Positions 53,708 to 60,869 of a DNA stretch of 64,000 bases are shown one piece after another. The translations under genes were made by a program, and so were the position numbers. A model generated the notes under the pieces. It was not told the DNA's origin. It made no database searches and saw only the letters and a program-made list of their open reading frames with translations. Origin of the DNA: Clostridia bacterium (GTDB taxonomy: Bacteria > Bacillota > Clostridia > Caldicoprobacterales > Caldicoprobacteraceae); assembly GCA_017577715.1 (NCBI GenBank), contig PKRC01000002.1, positions 1-64,000 on the forward strand, read 5' to 3'. Positions within the stretch are counted from its first letter, which is position 1, and each line of letters opens with the position of its first letter.

Positions 53708-53971
53708 ATGAGGGCGGATGAGATGTTGAGGCAATATACTAGGGAAGGAAACAAAAAATTGGATAAGCAGTACAGCGGTACGCGCCAGGCCATTATGGAT
53801 CTGGCAAGGGACAAGATGAGGGAATTTATGAGGAAGGCCGATGTAGGCCTGGATAAGGAAAGCATGGAATTATTGGTTGCCATCATTGCAGGAAGCATGA
53901 TGCAGAGCTTTTCATTGGGATATGGGATAGGTAAACTGGAAGGGAAGACCGATAAGCAGATTTATCTGTAA
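53708..53971 (+). CDS. small hypothetical protein
   Basis: 87 residues, helical and charged (MRADEMLRQYTREGNKKLDKQ; DLARDKMREFMRK) with a short hydrophobic stretch (LLVAIIAGSMMQSFSLGYGIG) that is glycine-rich. I do not recognise it. ATG 53708 is used; TTG 53699 is in frame and nearer to a GGGG sequence. Position between HPr and a MASE3-SpoIIE protein gives no functional clue. Confidence 0.5.
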   Translation: MRADEMLRQYTREGNKKLDKQYSGTRQAIMDLARDKMREFMRKADVGLDKESMELLVAIIAGSMMQSFSLGYGIGKLEGKTDKQIYL

Positions 53972-53997
53972 AGCCCATAAAAACGAGGGAAGGCGGT

Positions 53998-54066
53998 ATG
54001 GACTTTATGACAAATGACGAGTATAATAGAAATATGATTTTAAATGGTAATATTTTGGTAGGCTGA
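53998..54066 (+). pseudogene. 22-codon frame resembling a MATE N-terminus
   Basis: ATG 53998 follows GAGGGAAGG and encodes MDFMTNDEYNRNMILNGNIL and two more residues before a stop. The ..EYNRNMILNGNI.. stretch resembles the start of some MATE transporters, so it may be a truncated relic. Evidence is thin. Confidence 0.25.
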
Positions 54067-54126
54067 CAGGATAAAGGATCAGAAGTAAAACCTCTAATGA
54101 ATTGGTTGAAGGGAAATTAAGTAGGG

Positions 54127-55833
54127 TTGGGGGCAAATGTAAATATTATGGTTCAATTGGCTTTGAAGTTAAAAAAGGAGTTCACCGGTATAGTTTACAT
54201 AATATCGGTGTCGGTGATTTTGTTTGTTGTACTCGCTTGGTGCGATGATTTTTTTTACACCATCTTTCCGTCCAATTTTTTTTTAACATGGCATATTTTT
54301 TTAGAGCTGTCTAGCATTGTAATGTCCTTTACTGTATTTGCAGTTACTTTTTATACATTTGAGGAAACCAACCGTTTAAGGTCTGTGGTAATTGCCTGCA
54401 CCTTTCTGGCGGTATCGCTACTTGACCTGTTTCATACCCTTTCCTATAAGGGAATGCCGGTATTTTTAACTGAATCCTCGGCCGAAAAGGCCACCTCTTT
54501 TTGGGTATTAGCACGTCTAACCATGTCATTTGGTATGCTGGCATCCAGCTTGGTGCCTGTCGATAGGAAAGTGAGAAGCCGTGAGGGATTATGGGTTTTA
54601 GCCACGGTGGCGTATTCGATTTTTTTGCTCTTAGTGGTCAACTATCATATTGATGATTTGCCGCCGCTGTATGTCGAAGGTAAGGGTCTGACGCCCCTTA
54701 AGGTATATCTGGAATATTTGACCGTTTTCACCCAGCTAGTAACTGCTGTCATATTTCTGGTGGCTTATATAAATGGAGGTTGTAAGGATAAGGGATATGT
54801 GCTCATAATAAAGGGGTTGGTATTTAGCGTTTTTAGCGCTATGGCCTTTACGCAATATACCGATGTCTACGATACCTATAATTTTTTAGGGCACATATAC
54901 AAGATCATAGCATATTATCTTTTGTTCAGGGCCCTATTTGTGCAAAACGTACAAAAGCCATATCAGGAATTGAGGAACGCTGAAAGCCAGCTGAGCGTTT
55001 ATATAAACAATCTGGAGCAGCTGGTAGCTCAAAGGACCGCCGAAATCACCGCGGCCAATCAAAACCTGATGAAAAACCTCGAGTATGCCCGGAATATCTT
55101 GCTGGCGCTTTTGCCCACCACCTTCCCCAGCGTAAAGGGTTTGAAATTTGCGGCCAGGTATATGCCTTGTGAAAACGTGGGCGGCGATTTCTACAACATT
55201 TTCAAGCTGGATGATGAGAGGGTGGGCATTCTCATAGGGGATGTGGCGGGACACGGCGTGTCTGCTGCCATGATCAATGTGTTTATCAATCAAAATATAA
55301 ATTTTAAAAAGGTGTATGATGATGGACGCCAGAAGGTGTTTACCCCCAGAGGCGTGTTGATGAATTGCTACCATACCTATAACGAGATGCCCTTCCCCGA
55401 TGAGATATATGTGGTGATGCTATATGGCATTTACAATGTGGTCACTAGAAAGTTTACCTATGCGTCGGCTGGCATGAACACCAATCCCCTTATTATCAGG
55501 GCCGATGGCCAGGTTGAGGTGCTGCAGGCTGATGGATTCCCCATTTGCAAATTTGCTCCTTATTTTAAGCCGTTTTACAAAAACACTACGGTGCATCTGG
55601 AACCCGGGGACAGCCTTGTATTCTATACAGATGGGCTTATAGAGATAGACCCGGCACAGCCCGAACTCTTTTCACAGGATAAATTAGTAGAATTCTTAAA
55701 AGGATTGAAGGGGGTCTCGGCACAGGAGATATGCGATGAGATAATCGATGCTTATCACACCCTTTTAGGGGATAAGAGGATGCTGGATGACGTTACCGTT
55801 CTGGTTGTAAAGGTATGTAAGGATGATATATAA
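54127..55833 (+). CDS. MASE3-SpoIIE/PP2C-type phosphatase
   Basis: 568 residues. N-terminal ~280 residues hold seven or eight hydrophobic helices with the MASE3-like LDLFHTLSYKGMP and HIYKIIAYYLLFRALF; a coiled coil follows (~285-320: ESQLSVYINNLEQL..). The C-terminal PP2C/SpoIIE phosphatase has its metal-binding Asp residues in ENVGGDFYNIF, IGDVAGHGVSAA, FYTDGLIE and DDVTVLVVK. It should dephosphorylate an anti-sigma-factor antagonist in response to a membrane signal. TTG 54127 and ATG 54148 are both possible; neither has a clear ribosome site. Confidence 0.88.
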   Translation: MGANVNIMVQLALKLKKEFTGIVYIISVSVILFVVLAWCDDFFYTIFPSNFFLTWHIFLELSSIVMSFTVFAVTFYTFEETNRLRSVVIACTFLAVSLLDLFHTLSYKGMPVFLTESSAEKATSFWVLARLTMSFGMLASSLVPVDRKVRSREGLWVLATVAYSIFLLLVVNYHIDDLPPLYVEGKGLTPLKVYLEYLTVFTQLVTAVIFLVAYINGGCKDKGYVLIIKGLVFSVFSAMAFTQYTDVYDTYNFLGHIYKIIAYYLLFRALFVQNVQKPYQELRNAESQLSVYINNLEQLVAQRTAEITAANQNLMKNLEYARNILLALLPTTFPSVKGLKFAARYMPCENVGGDFYNIFKLDDERVGILIGDVAGHGVSAAMINVFINQNINFKKVYDDGRQKVFTPRGVLMNCYHTYNEMPFPDEIYVVMLYGIYNVVTRKFTYASAGMNTNPLIIRADGQVEVLQADGFPICKFAPYFKPFYKNTTVHLEPGDSLVFYTDGLIEIDPAQPELFSQDKLVEFLKGLKGVSAQEICDEIIDAYHTLLGDKRMLDDVTVLVVKVCKDDI

Positions 55834-55877
55834 TTTTTGCGCGTTTTTCAACAATGGAGCCGGTGGAGGTGAAAGCC

Positions 55878-56138
55878 ATGGAAAGTAGGATTGGGGTAAT
55901 TGGAATCGTGGTAGATAACCCTAAGGAGGTTGGTCAGCGGGTAAACGACTATATAAGGGAGTATTCGCATATCATCGTAGGCAGAATGGGAATCCCTTAT
56001 AGGGAAAGGGGCATTTCTGTGATTGCCCTCATAGTGGAAGGTACCACCGATGACATAGGAGCGTTTACCGGAAAGCTTGGGAACCTAAAAGGGGTTACCG
56101 TTAAAAGCGCCTTAACCCCAAAAAAATTTTGTGATTGA
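55878..56138 (+). CDS. TM1266-type iron-only hydrogenase-associated regulator
   Basis: 86 residues, ferredoxin-like ACT-type fold, resembling TM1266: SRIGVIGIVVDNPKEVGQRVN, HIIVGRMGIPYRERGISVI, GALTGKLG-like tail region here TGKLGNLKGVTVKSAL. Family proteins are found near iron-only hydrogenase genes and are called putative regulators. ATG 55878 with GGAGG upstream. The S-component gene follows at once. No hydrogenase gene is in this window. Confidence 0.8.
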   Translation: MESRIGVIGIVVDNPKEVGQRVNDYIREYSHIIVGRMGIPYRERGISVIALIVEGTTDDIGAFTGKLGNLKGVTVKSALTPKKFCD

Positions 56139-56155
56139 GGTGGGAAGTGGTTGTC

Positions 56156-56686
56156 ATGAATAAAAAAGTTGATTTCGTCGTTAGGACTGCTATACTGCTG
56201 GCTTTGGCAGTGCTGCTTCAATCGCTGAGGCTGTTTTTGCCCATACCCAGCCTGGTAGATCAGTATGTAATTGGGTCGCTGGTGAATTTTTGTTTGATTG
56301 TTGCAGCGATAACGGTAGGGGTTGAGGGAGGGCTCATGGTTGCCATTTTGACGCCAGTGGTAGCCTTCCTACAAAGCGTGCTTCCAAATCCTGTCATGGT
56401 GCCGTTTGTGGCGTTGGGCAATGCTGCCCTTGTCGTTTTAGTAGCGCTTCTTTACAGAAAGAATAAATACCTGGCTCTGGCTGCGGGGGCAATGTGCAAA
56501 TTCTTGGTTTTGTATATAATGGTAGTGCATGTGGCCATACCGCTATTTATGCCCGATATGCCGCTGCCGGCAAAAGAATTGCTGACTTTGAAGTTTAGCT
56601 GGCCACAGCTGGTTACCGCATCGGTAGGGGGTATGTTGGCGTTAATGGTACTGCCTGTGCTGGAAAAAGCTTTGAAGCGCCGCTGA
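56156..56686 (+). CDS. ECF transporter S component-like membrane protein
   Basis: 176 residues, five or six hydrophobic segments (AILLALAVLLQSLRLFLPIP; QYVIGSLVNFCLIVAAITVG; GLMVAILTPVVAFLQSVLP). Size and segment pattern match S components of energy-coupling-factor importers. ATG 56156, seventeen bases after the TM1266-like stop, with a GGTGGGAAG site. EcfA/EcfT are not adjacent, as usual for group II systems. The ligand is unknown; pairing with a hydrogenase regulator suggests a metal or cofactor precursor, by inference. Confidence 0.7.
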   Translation: MNKKVDFVVRTAILLALAVLLQSLRLFLPIPSLVDQYVIGSLVNFCLIVAAITVGVEGGLMVAILTPVVAFLQSVLPNPVMVPFVALGNAALVVLVALLYRKNKYLALAAGAMCKFLVLYIMVVHVAIPLFMPDMPLPAKELLTLKFSWPQLVTASVGGMLALMVLPVLEKALKRR

Positions 56687-56701
56687 AATGCCAAAAAAGA
56701 G

Positions 56702-56724
56702 GGGCCTGGGGACAGGCCCTTTTT
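56702..56724 (+). terminator. terminator after the S component gene
   Basis: GGGCCTG (56702-56708), short loop, CAGGCCC (56713-56719), TTTTTC. Confidence 0.85.
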
Positions 56725-57765
56725 CTATTGCGTTTTAGCTGAAGGTTGCGTCAATAGCTGTATAAGCTTAATGAGCATTTCGAGAGATTGGCTTTGCTCG
56801 TCATTTGATGCAGTTTGTTGGGCATTGCTGTAATCCGTTCCTTTTTGTGACGGGTATTGGTCTTTACCGTCGTCATGATCGGTTGCATCCGTTGTGATGT
56901 CGTTTTTTTCTGGCTGGCCTTGCACCGAACTATCTTTATCGTCCTTTTTATTGGCGTTTATTTCTCTATTTTTTATTATCCTTTCGTCCAGATCCATTAC
57001 CTGAGCAATCTGAATGACCTTTTGAAGCCTCTCCAATTTGCTTTGTTGCTCATCGGGTAAGATGGGTTTTATGACTTTTATGATTTCGCCCAGGTCTTCT
57101 ATGGGGTTGGGCTTGCGATTGCCTGCTATTTTCAGGTTGTTTCTGTATATCTTAATGTTGTTTATAAGCTTTTCGATCGACTCGTGGAGCTGTATAGCAC
57201 TATCGATAAAGGATCGGCTGCTTTCAGGCATGTAGTCTTTTAGTGCCTTGATTATTCCTAAATTCCTGTTTTCGTTTTCCAATCCTAGAACGGGGATTTG
57301 TTGCATGCGTTGAGCTTGGTAGCTTCCTTCCCGAATGCCGTTGAGTATTTGAATGGCCTCCAGTATGCCTATAATGGTGTATAACCCTTCCTGCTCTGGC
57401 ACGTCCAGATACGGGCTTGCGGCCATAAGCATGTTTATGGTTTCAGGATTAAATATCGCCTGGCTGATGGAATTCCTCAGGTCGTGGATGGAGAACGCTC
57501 TGTTTTTGTTATGTATGTCTGAGGCCAGTATCCTGATCATGATGAAGATGAAAAACAGCGGCAGCGGATTTACAGGGTGCGTCAGGAAGCCGTAAATTTT
57601 TTTAGGAGCGGCTGACCAACCTCCTATAGATGAATCCATGGTTGCAGGTGGCGATGGTTTAGCCTTATCGGGTGGCCGTTCCTGCGGAAATTGGTTATTT
57701 GGTTGCCTCGTTTTACGGGTTGCTGTCGTTGAAGGTACCGGGGTAGAAAGGTATTTCCTTTCCAT
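56725..57765 (-). CDS. hypothetical protein with Pro-rich N-terminus and one membrane segment
   Basis: 346 residues. N-terminal ~60 residues are Pro/Thr/Lys-rich (TRKTRQPNNQFPQERPP). One hydrophobic stretch (PVNPLPLFFIFIMIRILA, ~residue 65-82) follows, then a helical region (HDLRNSISQAIFNPETINM; LGEIIKVIKPILPDEQQSKL) and an acidic, low-complexity tail (DDKDSSVQGQPEKND..). The segment IKVIKPILPDEQQSKLERLQ matches the C-terminus of the small protein at 58084, with which it shares a genomic neighbourhood. No family name recognised. GGAGG precedes the ATG by six bases. Confidence 0.6.
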   Translation of the reverse strand: MERKYLSTPVPSTTATRKTRQPNNQFPQERPPDKAKPSPPATMDSSIGGWSAAPKKIYGFLTHPVNPLPLFFIFIMIRILASDIHNKNRAFSIHDLRNSISQAIFNPETINMLMAASPYLDVPEQEGLYTIIGILEAIQILNGIREGSYQAQRMQQIPVLGLENENRNLGIIKALKDYMPESSRSFIDSAIQLHESIEKLINNIKIYRNNLKIAGNRKPNPIEDLGEIIKVIKPILPDEQQSKLERLQKVIQIAQVMDLDERIIKNREINANKKDDKDSSVQGQPEKNDITTDATDHDDGKDQYPSQKGTDYSNAQQTASNDEQSQSLEMLIKLIQLLTQPSAKTQ

Positions 57766-57793
57766 AGAATTCCTCCTTGCTCTCTATACCATG

Positions 57794-57940
57794 TTATACC
57801 TCGGATCTCAATACCAGGAATATAAAGAAGAAAAGCAGATGGTTTATTTCAAAATGTACATCCCATAGGAGCGTTAGTGCCATAAAGAAAAATAACACAT
57901 TGGCACCCTTGAAGCTTCCTTTGAGCGCCTCGTGAGACAT
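57794..57940 (-). CDS. small hydrophobic protein, putative
   Basis: 48 residues from ATG 57940 (AGGGATGGTGA seven bases upstream): MSHEALKGSFKGANVLFFF then a second LLFFFIFLVL stretch. Two LFFF-type hydrophobic runs recall small membrane or spore-associated proteins of Clostridia. It lies 28 bp before the larger minus-strand gene, same direction. The longer frame from 57976 has no ribosome site. Could be chance. Confidence 0.45.
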   Translation of the reverse strand: MSHEALKGSFKGANVLFFFMALTLLWDVHFEINHLLFFFIFLVLRSEV

Positions 57941-58083
57941 AAATGGCTCACCATCCCTTATATTTTTCTCTACCATAATATGCTGATTTGTATAAATTGT
58001 GCATTGGACTTAAGTAGCAATATGGGAGTTTTTGAATAATTTATGTATTAGAACGACATTAAGTTTTAAGAGGTGGTGTTTTG

Positions 58084-58302
58084 ATGAATATAGGAAACCA
58101 AGATATGAAAAGATTGCTTCAGATGGTTCAAAGCATGCAGGGCAAATCGGAAGATGAGCTGATACGCGAGATAGCTGATATGATCAAATCGGGCAAAGGC
58201 GGCATTTCCCGTGAAAAGGCCATAGGCATGATAAGGGCCATTACGCCAATGCTGGATCCACAGCAGAGAAAAAAGCTGGAGAGATTGCTCAGGGAACTGT
58301 AA
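58084..58302 (+). CDS. small hypothetical helical protein
   Basis: 72 residues, all-helical and charged: NIGNQDMKRLLQMVQSMQGK, DELIREIADMIKSGKGG, SREKAIGMIRAITPMLDPQQ, KKLERLLREL. The last part resembles the IKPILPDEQQSKLERLQ motif of the 56725 gene. ATG 58084 follows GAGGTGG. Unknown function; perhaps a structural or regulatory partner of the neighbour. Confidence 0.65.
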   Translation: MNIGNQDMKRLLQMVQSMQGKSEDELIREIADMIKSGKGGISREKAIGMIRAITPMLDPQQRKKLERLLREL

Positions 58303-58330
58303 GCCATTAAACAGAGAAAACTTCACAGGT

Positions 58331-58388
58331 CCCCCTTAACAACTTGCAGAGGGTATACATAAGATATACCAAATGCAAGTGAAGGGGG
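58331..58388 (+). promoter_or_regulatory. long hairpin that sequesters the protease ribosome site
   Basis: Nested inverted repeats on one stem: CCCCCTT (58331-58337) with AAGGGGG (58382-58388), CTTGCA (58343-58348) with TGCAAG (58374-58379), GGTATA (58352-58357) with TATACC (58365-58370). The AAGGGGG arm is the Shine-Dalgarno of the protease, so the folded RNA should block translation until opened. No T-run follows. Confidence 0.65.
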
Positions 58389-58397
58389 GAATAGGTT

Positions 58398-59645
58398 TTG
58401 AATCTCCTGATGGGAATGCTACTGTTTCCTTTTCTGGATAGGGCAAGTAAAATGGAAGAAAAGATCGACCGCAGGCTCATTAAAAAGGTTCAGACCTTGA
58501 CTACTGACGGTAAGGTATCGGCCATTGTATTTTCTAAAGAAGAGCAAGGTCCTATTTGCAGGGAATGCTTGCGAAAGATGGGCATAACCATAGTATATGA
58601 GTTTCCTTTCATCAATGCCTATGCAGTTGAAATCCCGCGGGCCATGCTGGAGAAGGTCGCACAAGTTGAATCCATAAGATATGTTACTGATGATGTGGAT
58701 ATAAATTCGCTTTTAAATATAGCCACGCAAGAGGTGGGAGCCCGGGATGTAAATTTAAAGGGATATACCGGAAAAAATATAGGCATTGCCATCATCGATA
58801 CCGGCGTTTATCCGCATCCTGATTTGATAAGACCCAAAAATAGGATCATAGCTTTTAAGGATTTTGTCAACAACAGAAAGGATCCTTACGACGATAACGG
58901 GCATGGCACGTTTGTTGCAGGGGTGGCGGCCGGAAACGGCTATTCTTCGGGCGGGAAATATGCAGGGGTAGCGCCCGAGGCCAACGTAATTGCTATTAAA
59001 GCCATGAACAAGGATGGGGAAGGCAGCGCTTCAAAGATAGTTGCCGGCCTGCAATGGGTAGCAGATAACAAGGATAAATATAATATAAAGGTGGTGTGCC
59101 TATCCCTTGGTTCCAAAGCTTCAGGGGCTATGAATAATGACCCCCTTGTAGTGGCGGTCAATCAGCTCTGGAAACAGGGCATTTTTGTGACTGCTGCGGC
59201 CGGCAATTCGGGGCCAAAGAGGGGAACCATCACCACTCCGGGAATAAGTCCCAGCATCATGACGGTAGGAGCGGTAGACGATAAGCGAACGGTTGATATA
59301 AGCGATGATGTGGTGGCAGAATTTTCAAGCCGCGGTCCGGCCCATGGCAATATACCCAAGCCCGATGTGGTGGCGCCCGGGGTCAATGTCGTGTCTTTAA
59401 ACGCTGACCGTAGCTATACCGGAGGGCCAAGGCTTTATTCATTGGGGAAGGCGTACACCACCATGTCAGGAACGTCGGTGGCGGCGCCCATAGTAGCTGG
59501 CATTGCGGCCCTTATCTTTGAAGCCCATCCCGAGTATACGCCCGATAAGGTAAAGACCCTGATCATGAAATACGCTAGGACCATAGATAGGAATATATAC
59601 GCTCAGGGCAGAGGGTTGGTGGATGTCAAAAGCATAATCGGTTGA
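58398..59645 (+). CDS. subtilisin-like serine protease
   Basis: 415 residues. Catalytic triad: Asp in IAIIDTGVYPHPDL, His in DDNGHGTFVAGVAAG and Ser in TMSGTSVAAPIVAG. Residues ~40-110 resemble an inhibitor I9-type propeptide. No clear signal peptide or membrane segment appears (MNLLMGMLLFPFLDR), so it may be intracellular or use an unusual export route. TTG 58398 is seven bases after GGGGGGA, inside the hairpin that buries it. Could process a neighbour or spore protein; unproven. Confidence 0.9.
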   Translation: MNLLMGMLLFPFLDRASKMEEKIDRRLIKKVQTLTTDGKVSAIVFSKEEQGPICRECLRKMGITIVYEFPFINAYAVEIPRAMLEKVAQVESIRYVTDDVDINSLLNIATQEVGARDVNLKGYTGKNIGIAIIDTGVYPHPDLIRPKNRIIAFKDFVNNRKDPYDDNGHGTFVAGVAAGNGYSSGGKYAGVAPEANVIAIKAMNKDGEGSASKIVAGLQWVADNKDKYNIKVVCLSLGSKASGAMNNDPLVVAVNQLWKQGIFVTAAAGNSGPKRGTITTPGISPSIMTVGAVDDKRTVDISDDVVAEFSSRGPAHGNIPKPDVVAPGVNVVSLNADRSYTGGPRLYSLGKAYTTMSGTSVAAPIVAGIAALIFEAHPEYTPDKVKTLIMKYARTIDRNIYAQGRGLVDVKSIIG

Positions 59646-59651
59646 CGAATG

Positions 59652-59695
59652 GAGACCCCTTGCAGGATATCGACTTGCGGGGGTTTCTCTTTTTA
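59652..59695. terminator. terminator between protease and desulfurase genes
   Basis: GAGACCCC (59652-59659) with GGGGTTTCTC (59680-59689), a two-base bulge, then TTTTT on the plus side. It separates convergent genes. Confidence 0.7.
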
Positions 59696-60838
59696 TTATT
59701 TTAGACGGCTGAGCTCTTCAAGGGCTCTTATGCACTCCACGACTTCGTACATGGTGTTGAAAATGCCTGGGCTGAAGCGCACAGTTCCCTGCTTTAATGT
59801 GCCTATGGTTTGATGGGCCAGGGGAGCGCAGTGAAGAGAGCCTCGGGTGGCGATGTCATACCTTTCATCCAATAAGCTCGCGATGTAGGTCGAGTCGAAA
59901 TCCTTTATATTTATGGAGATGGCACTAATTCGTTCATCCATGTTTGTAGGGCCGTAGAGCTTTACGCCGGGGATTAGGGATACAGCTTCCAAAAAGAATT
60001 TTTCCAGCCTGTTGGTGTGGGCCAGCAGTTCATTTTGGCCCCGCTGTAGTATGTAGCTGATTCCTGCCCCAAGGCCGGCAATTCCGGGAGTATTTTGCGT
60101 TCCCGATTCGTACCTGTCAGGGGCAAATTCGGGCTGATACAGGTTTTCAGACTGACTTCCAGTACCCCCTTCCTTTAACGGCTTTAAGGTTACATGGGGA
60201 GCGATATAGAGCACGCCGGTTCCTTGAGGGCCAAGCAATCCTTTGTGCCCCGGCATGGCCATCATATCTACGGGCAGCTTTGAGAGGTTGATAGGTATTA
60301 TGCCGGCGGTTTGTGCAGCATCTACCAAATACAGTATGCCGTGTTCCCTTGCGATTTTACCTATTTCATCTATGGGCATCAGGGTGCCCGTCACATTAGA
60401 AGCGTGGGTGGTAACGATGAGGCGTGTATTGCGTCGAATGGCCTTTTTTATGTCATCAGGGTCGATGCGCCCCTGACTGTCGGCCCTGACATAGGTGGTT
60501 TTTATATCATACTTTTCCAGCTCCTTGAGCGGGCGAACCACCGAATTGTGTTCCATCGTGGTGGTGATGATGTGGTCGCCCGGCTTTGTGCAACCTTTGA
60601 TGGCCAGGTTCAGGCTTTCGGTGGCATTGAGGGTAAATATCATTTGGAAGGGGTCATCTATGGAAAAGAGTTGGCACAGAAGTTCACGGGTACGGAGCAG
60701 TATTTTTCCCGCTTGTATGGCCATCTTATGCCCTGAACGGCCAGGATTAGCCCCGTAATTTTTCATGCAATCCACAACCGCCCTATAGACCGATTCGGGT
60801 TTTGGCCAAGAAGTGGCTGCATTGTCCATGTATATCAC
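59696..60838 (-). CDS. cysteine desulfurase-like PLP enzyme (SufS/CsdB type)
   Basis: About 380 residues. PLP lysine in MPGHKGLLGPQGTGV, cofactor His in TTTMEHNSVVRPL, Asp in LVDAAQTAG and catalytic Cys in GSLHCAPLAHQT, as in group II cysteine desulfurases. Moves sulfur from cysteine for FeS or thio-cofactor assembly, or selenocysteine lyase activity. GTG 60838 follows GGGGG by eight bases, giving VIYMDNAATS, the usual family start. No SufU/SufBCD nearby, so partner unknown. Confidence 0.9.
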   Translation of the reverse strand: MIYMDNAATSWPKPESVYRAVVDCMKNYGANPGRSGHKMAIQAGKILLRTRELLCQLFSIDDPFQMIFTLNATESLNLAIKGCTKPGDHIITTTMEHNSVVRPLKELEKYDIKTTYVRADSQGRIDPDDIKKAIRRNTRLIVTTHASNVTGTLMPIDEIGKIAREHGILYLVDAAQTAGIIPINLSKLPVDMMAMPGHKGLLGPQGTGVLYIAPHVTLKPLKEGGTGSQSENLYQPEFAPDRYESGTQNTPGIAGLGAGISYILQRGQNELLAHTNRLEKFFLEAVSLIPGVKLYGPTNMDERISAISINIKDFDSTYIASLLDERYDIATRGSLHCAPLAHQTIGTLKQGTVRFSPGIFNTMYEVVECIRALEELSRLK

Positions 60839-60869
60839 TATTAAGTCCCCCTTCAAAATAATTACGACC

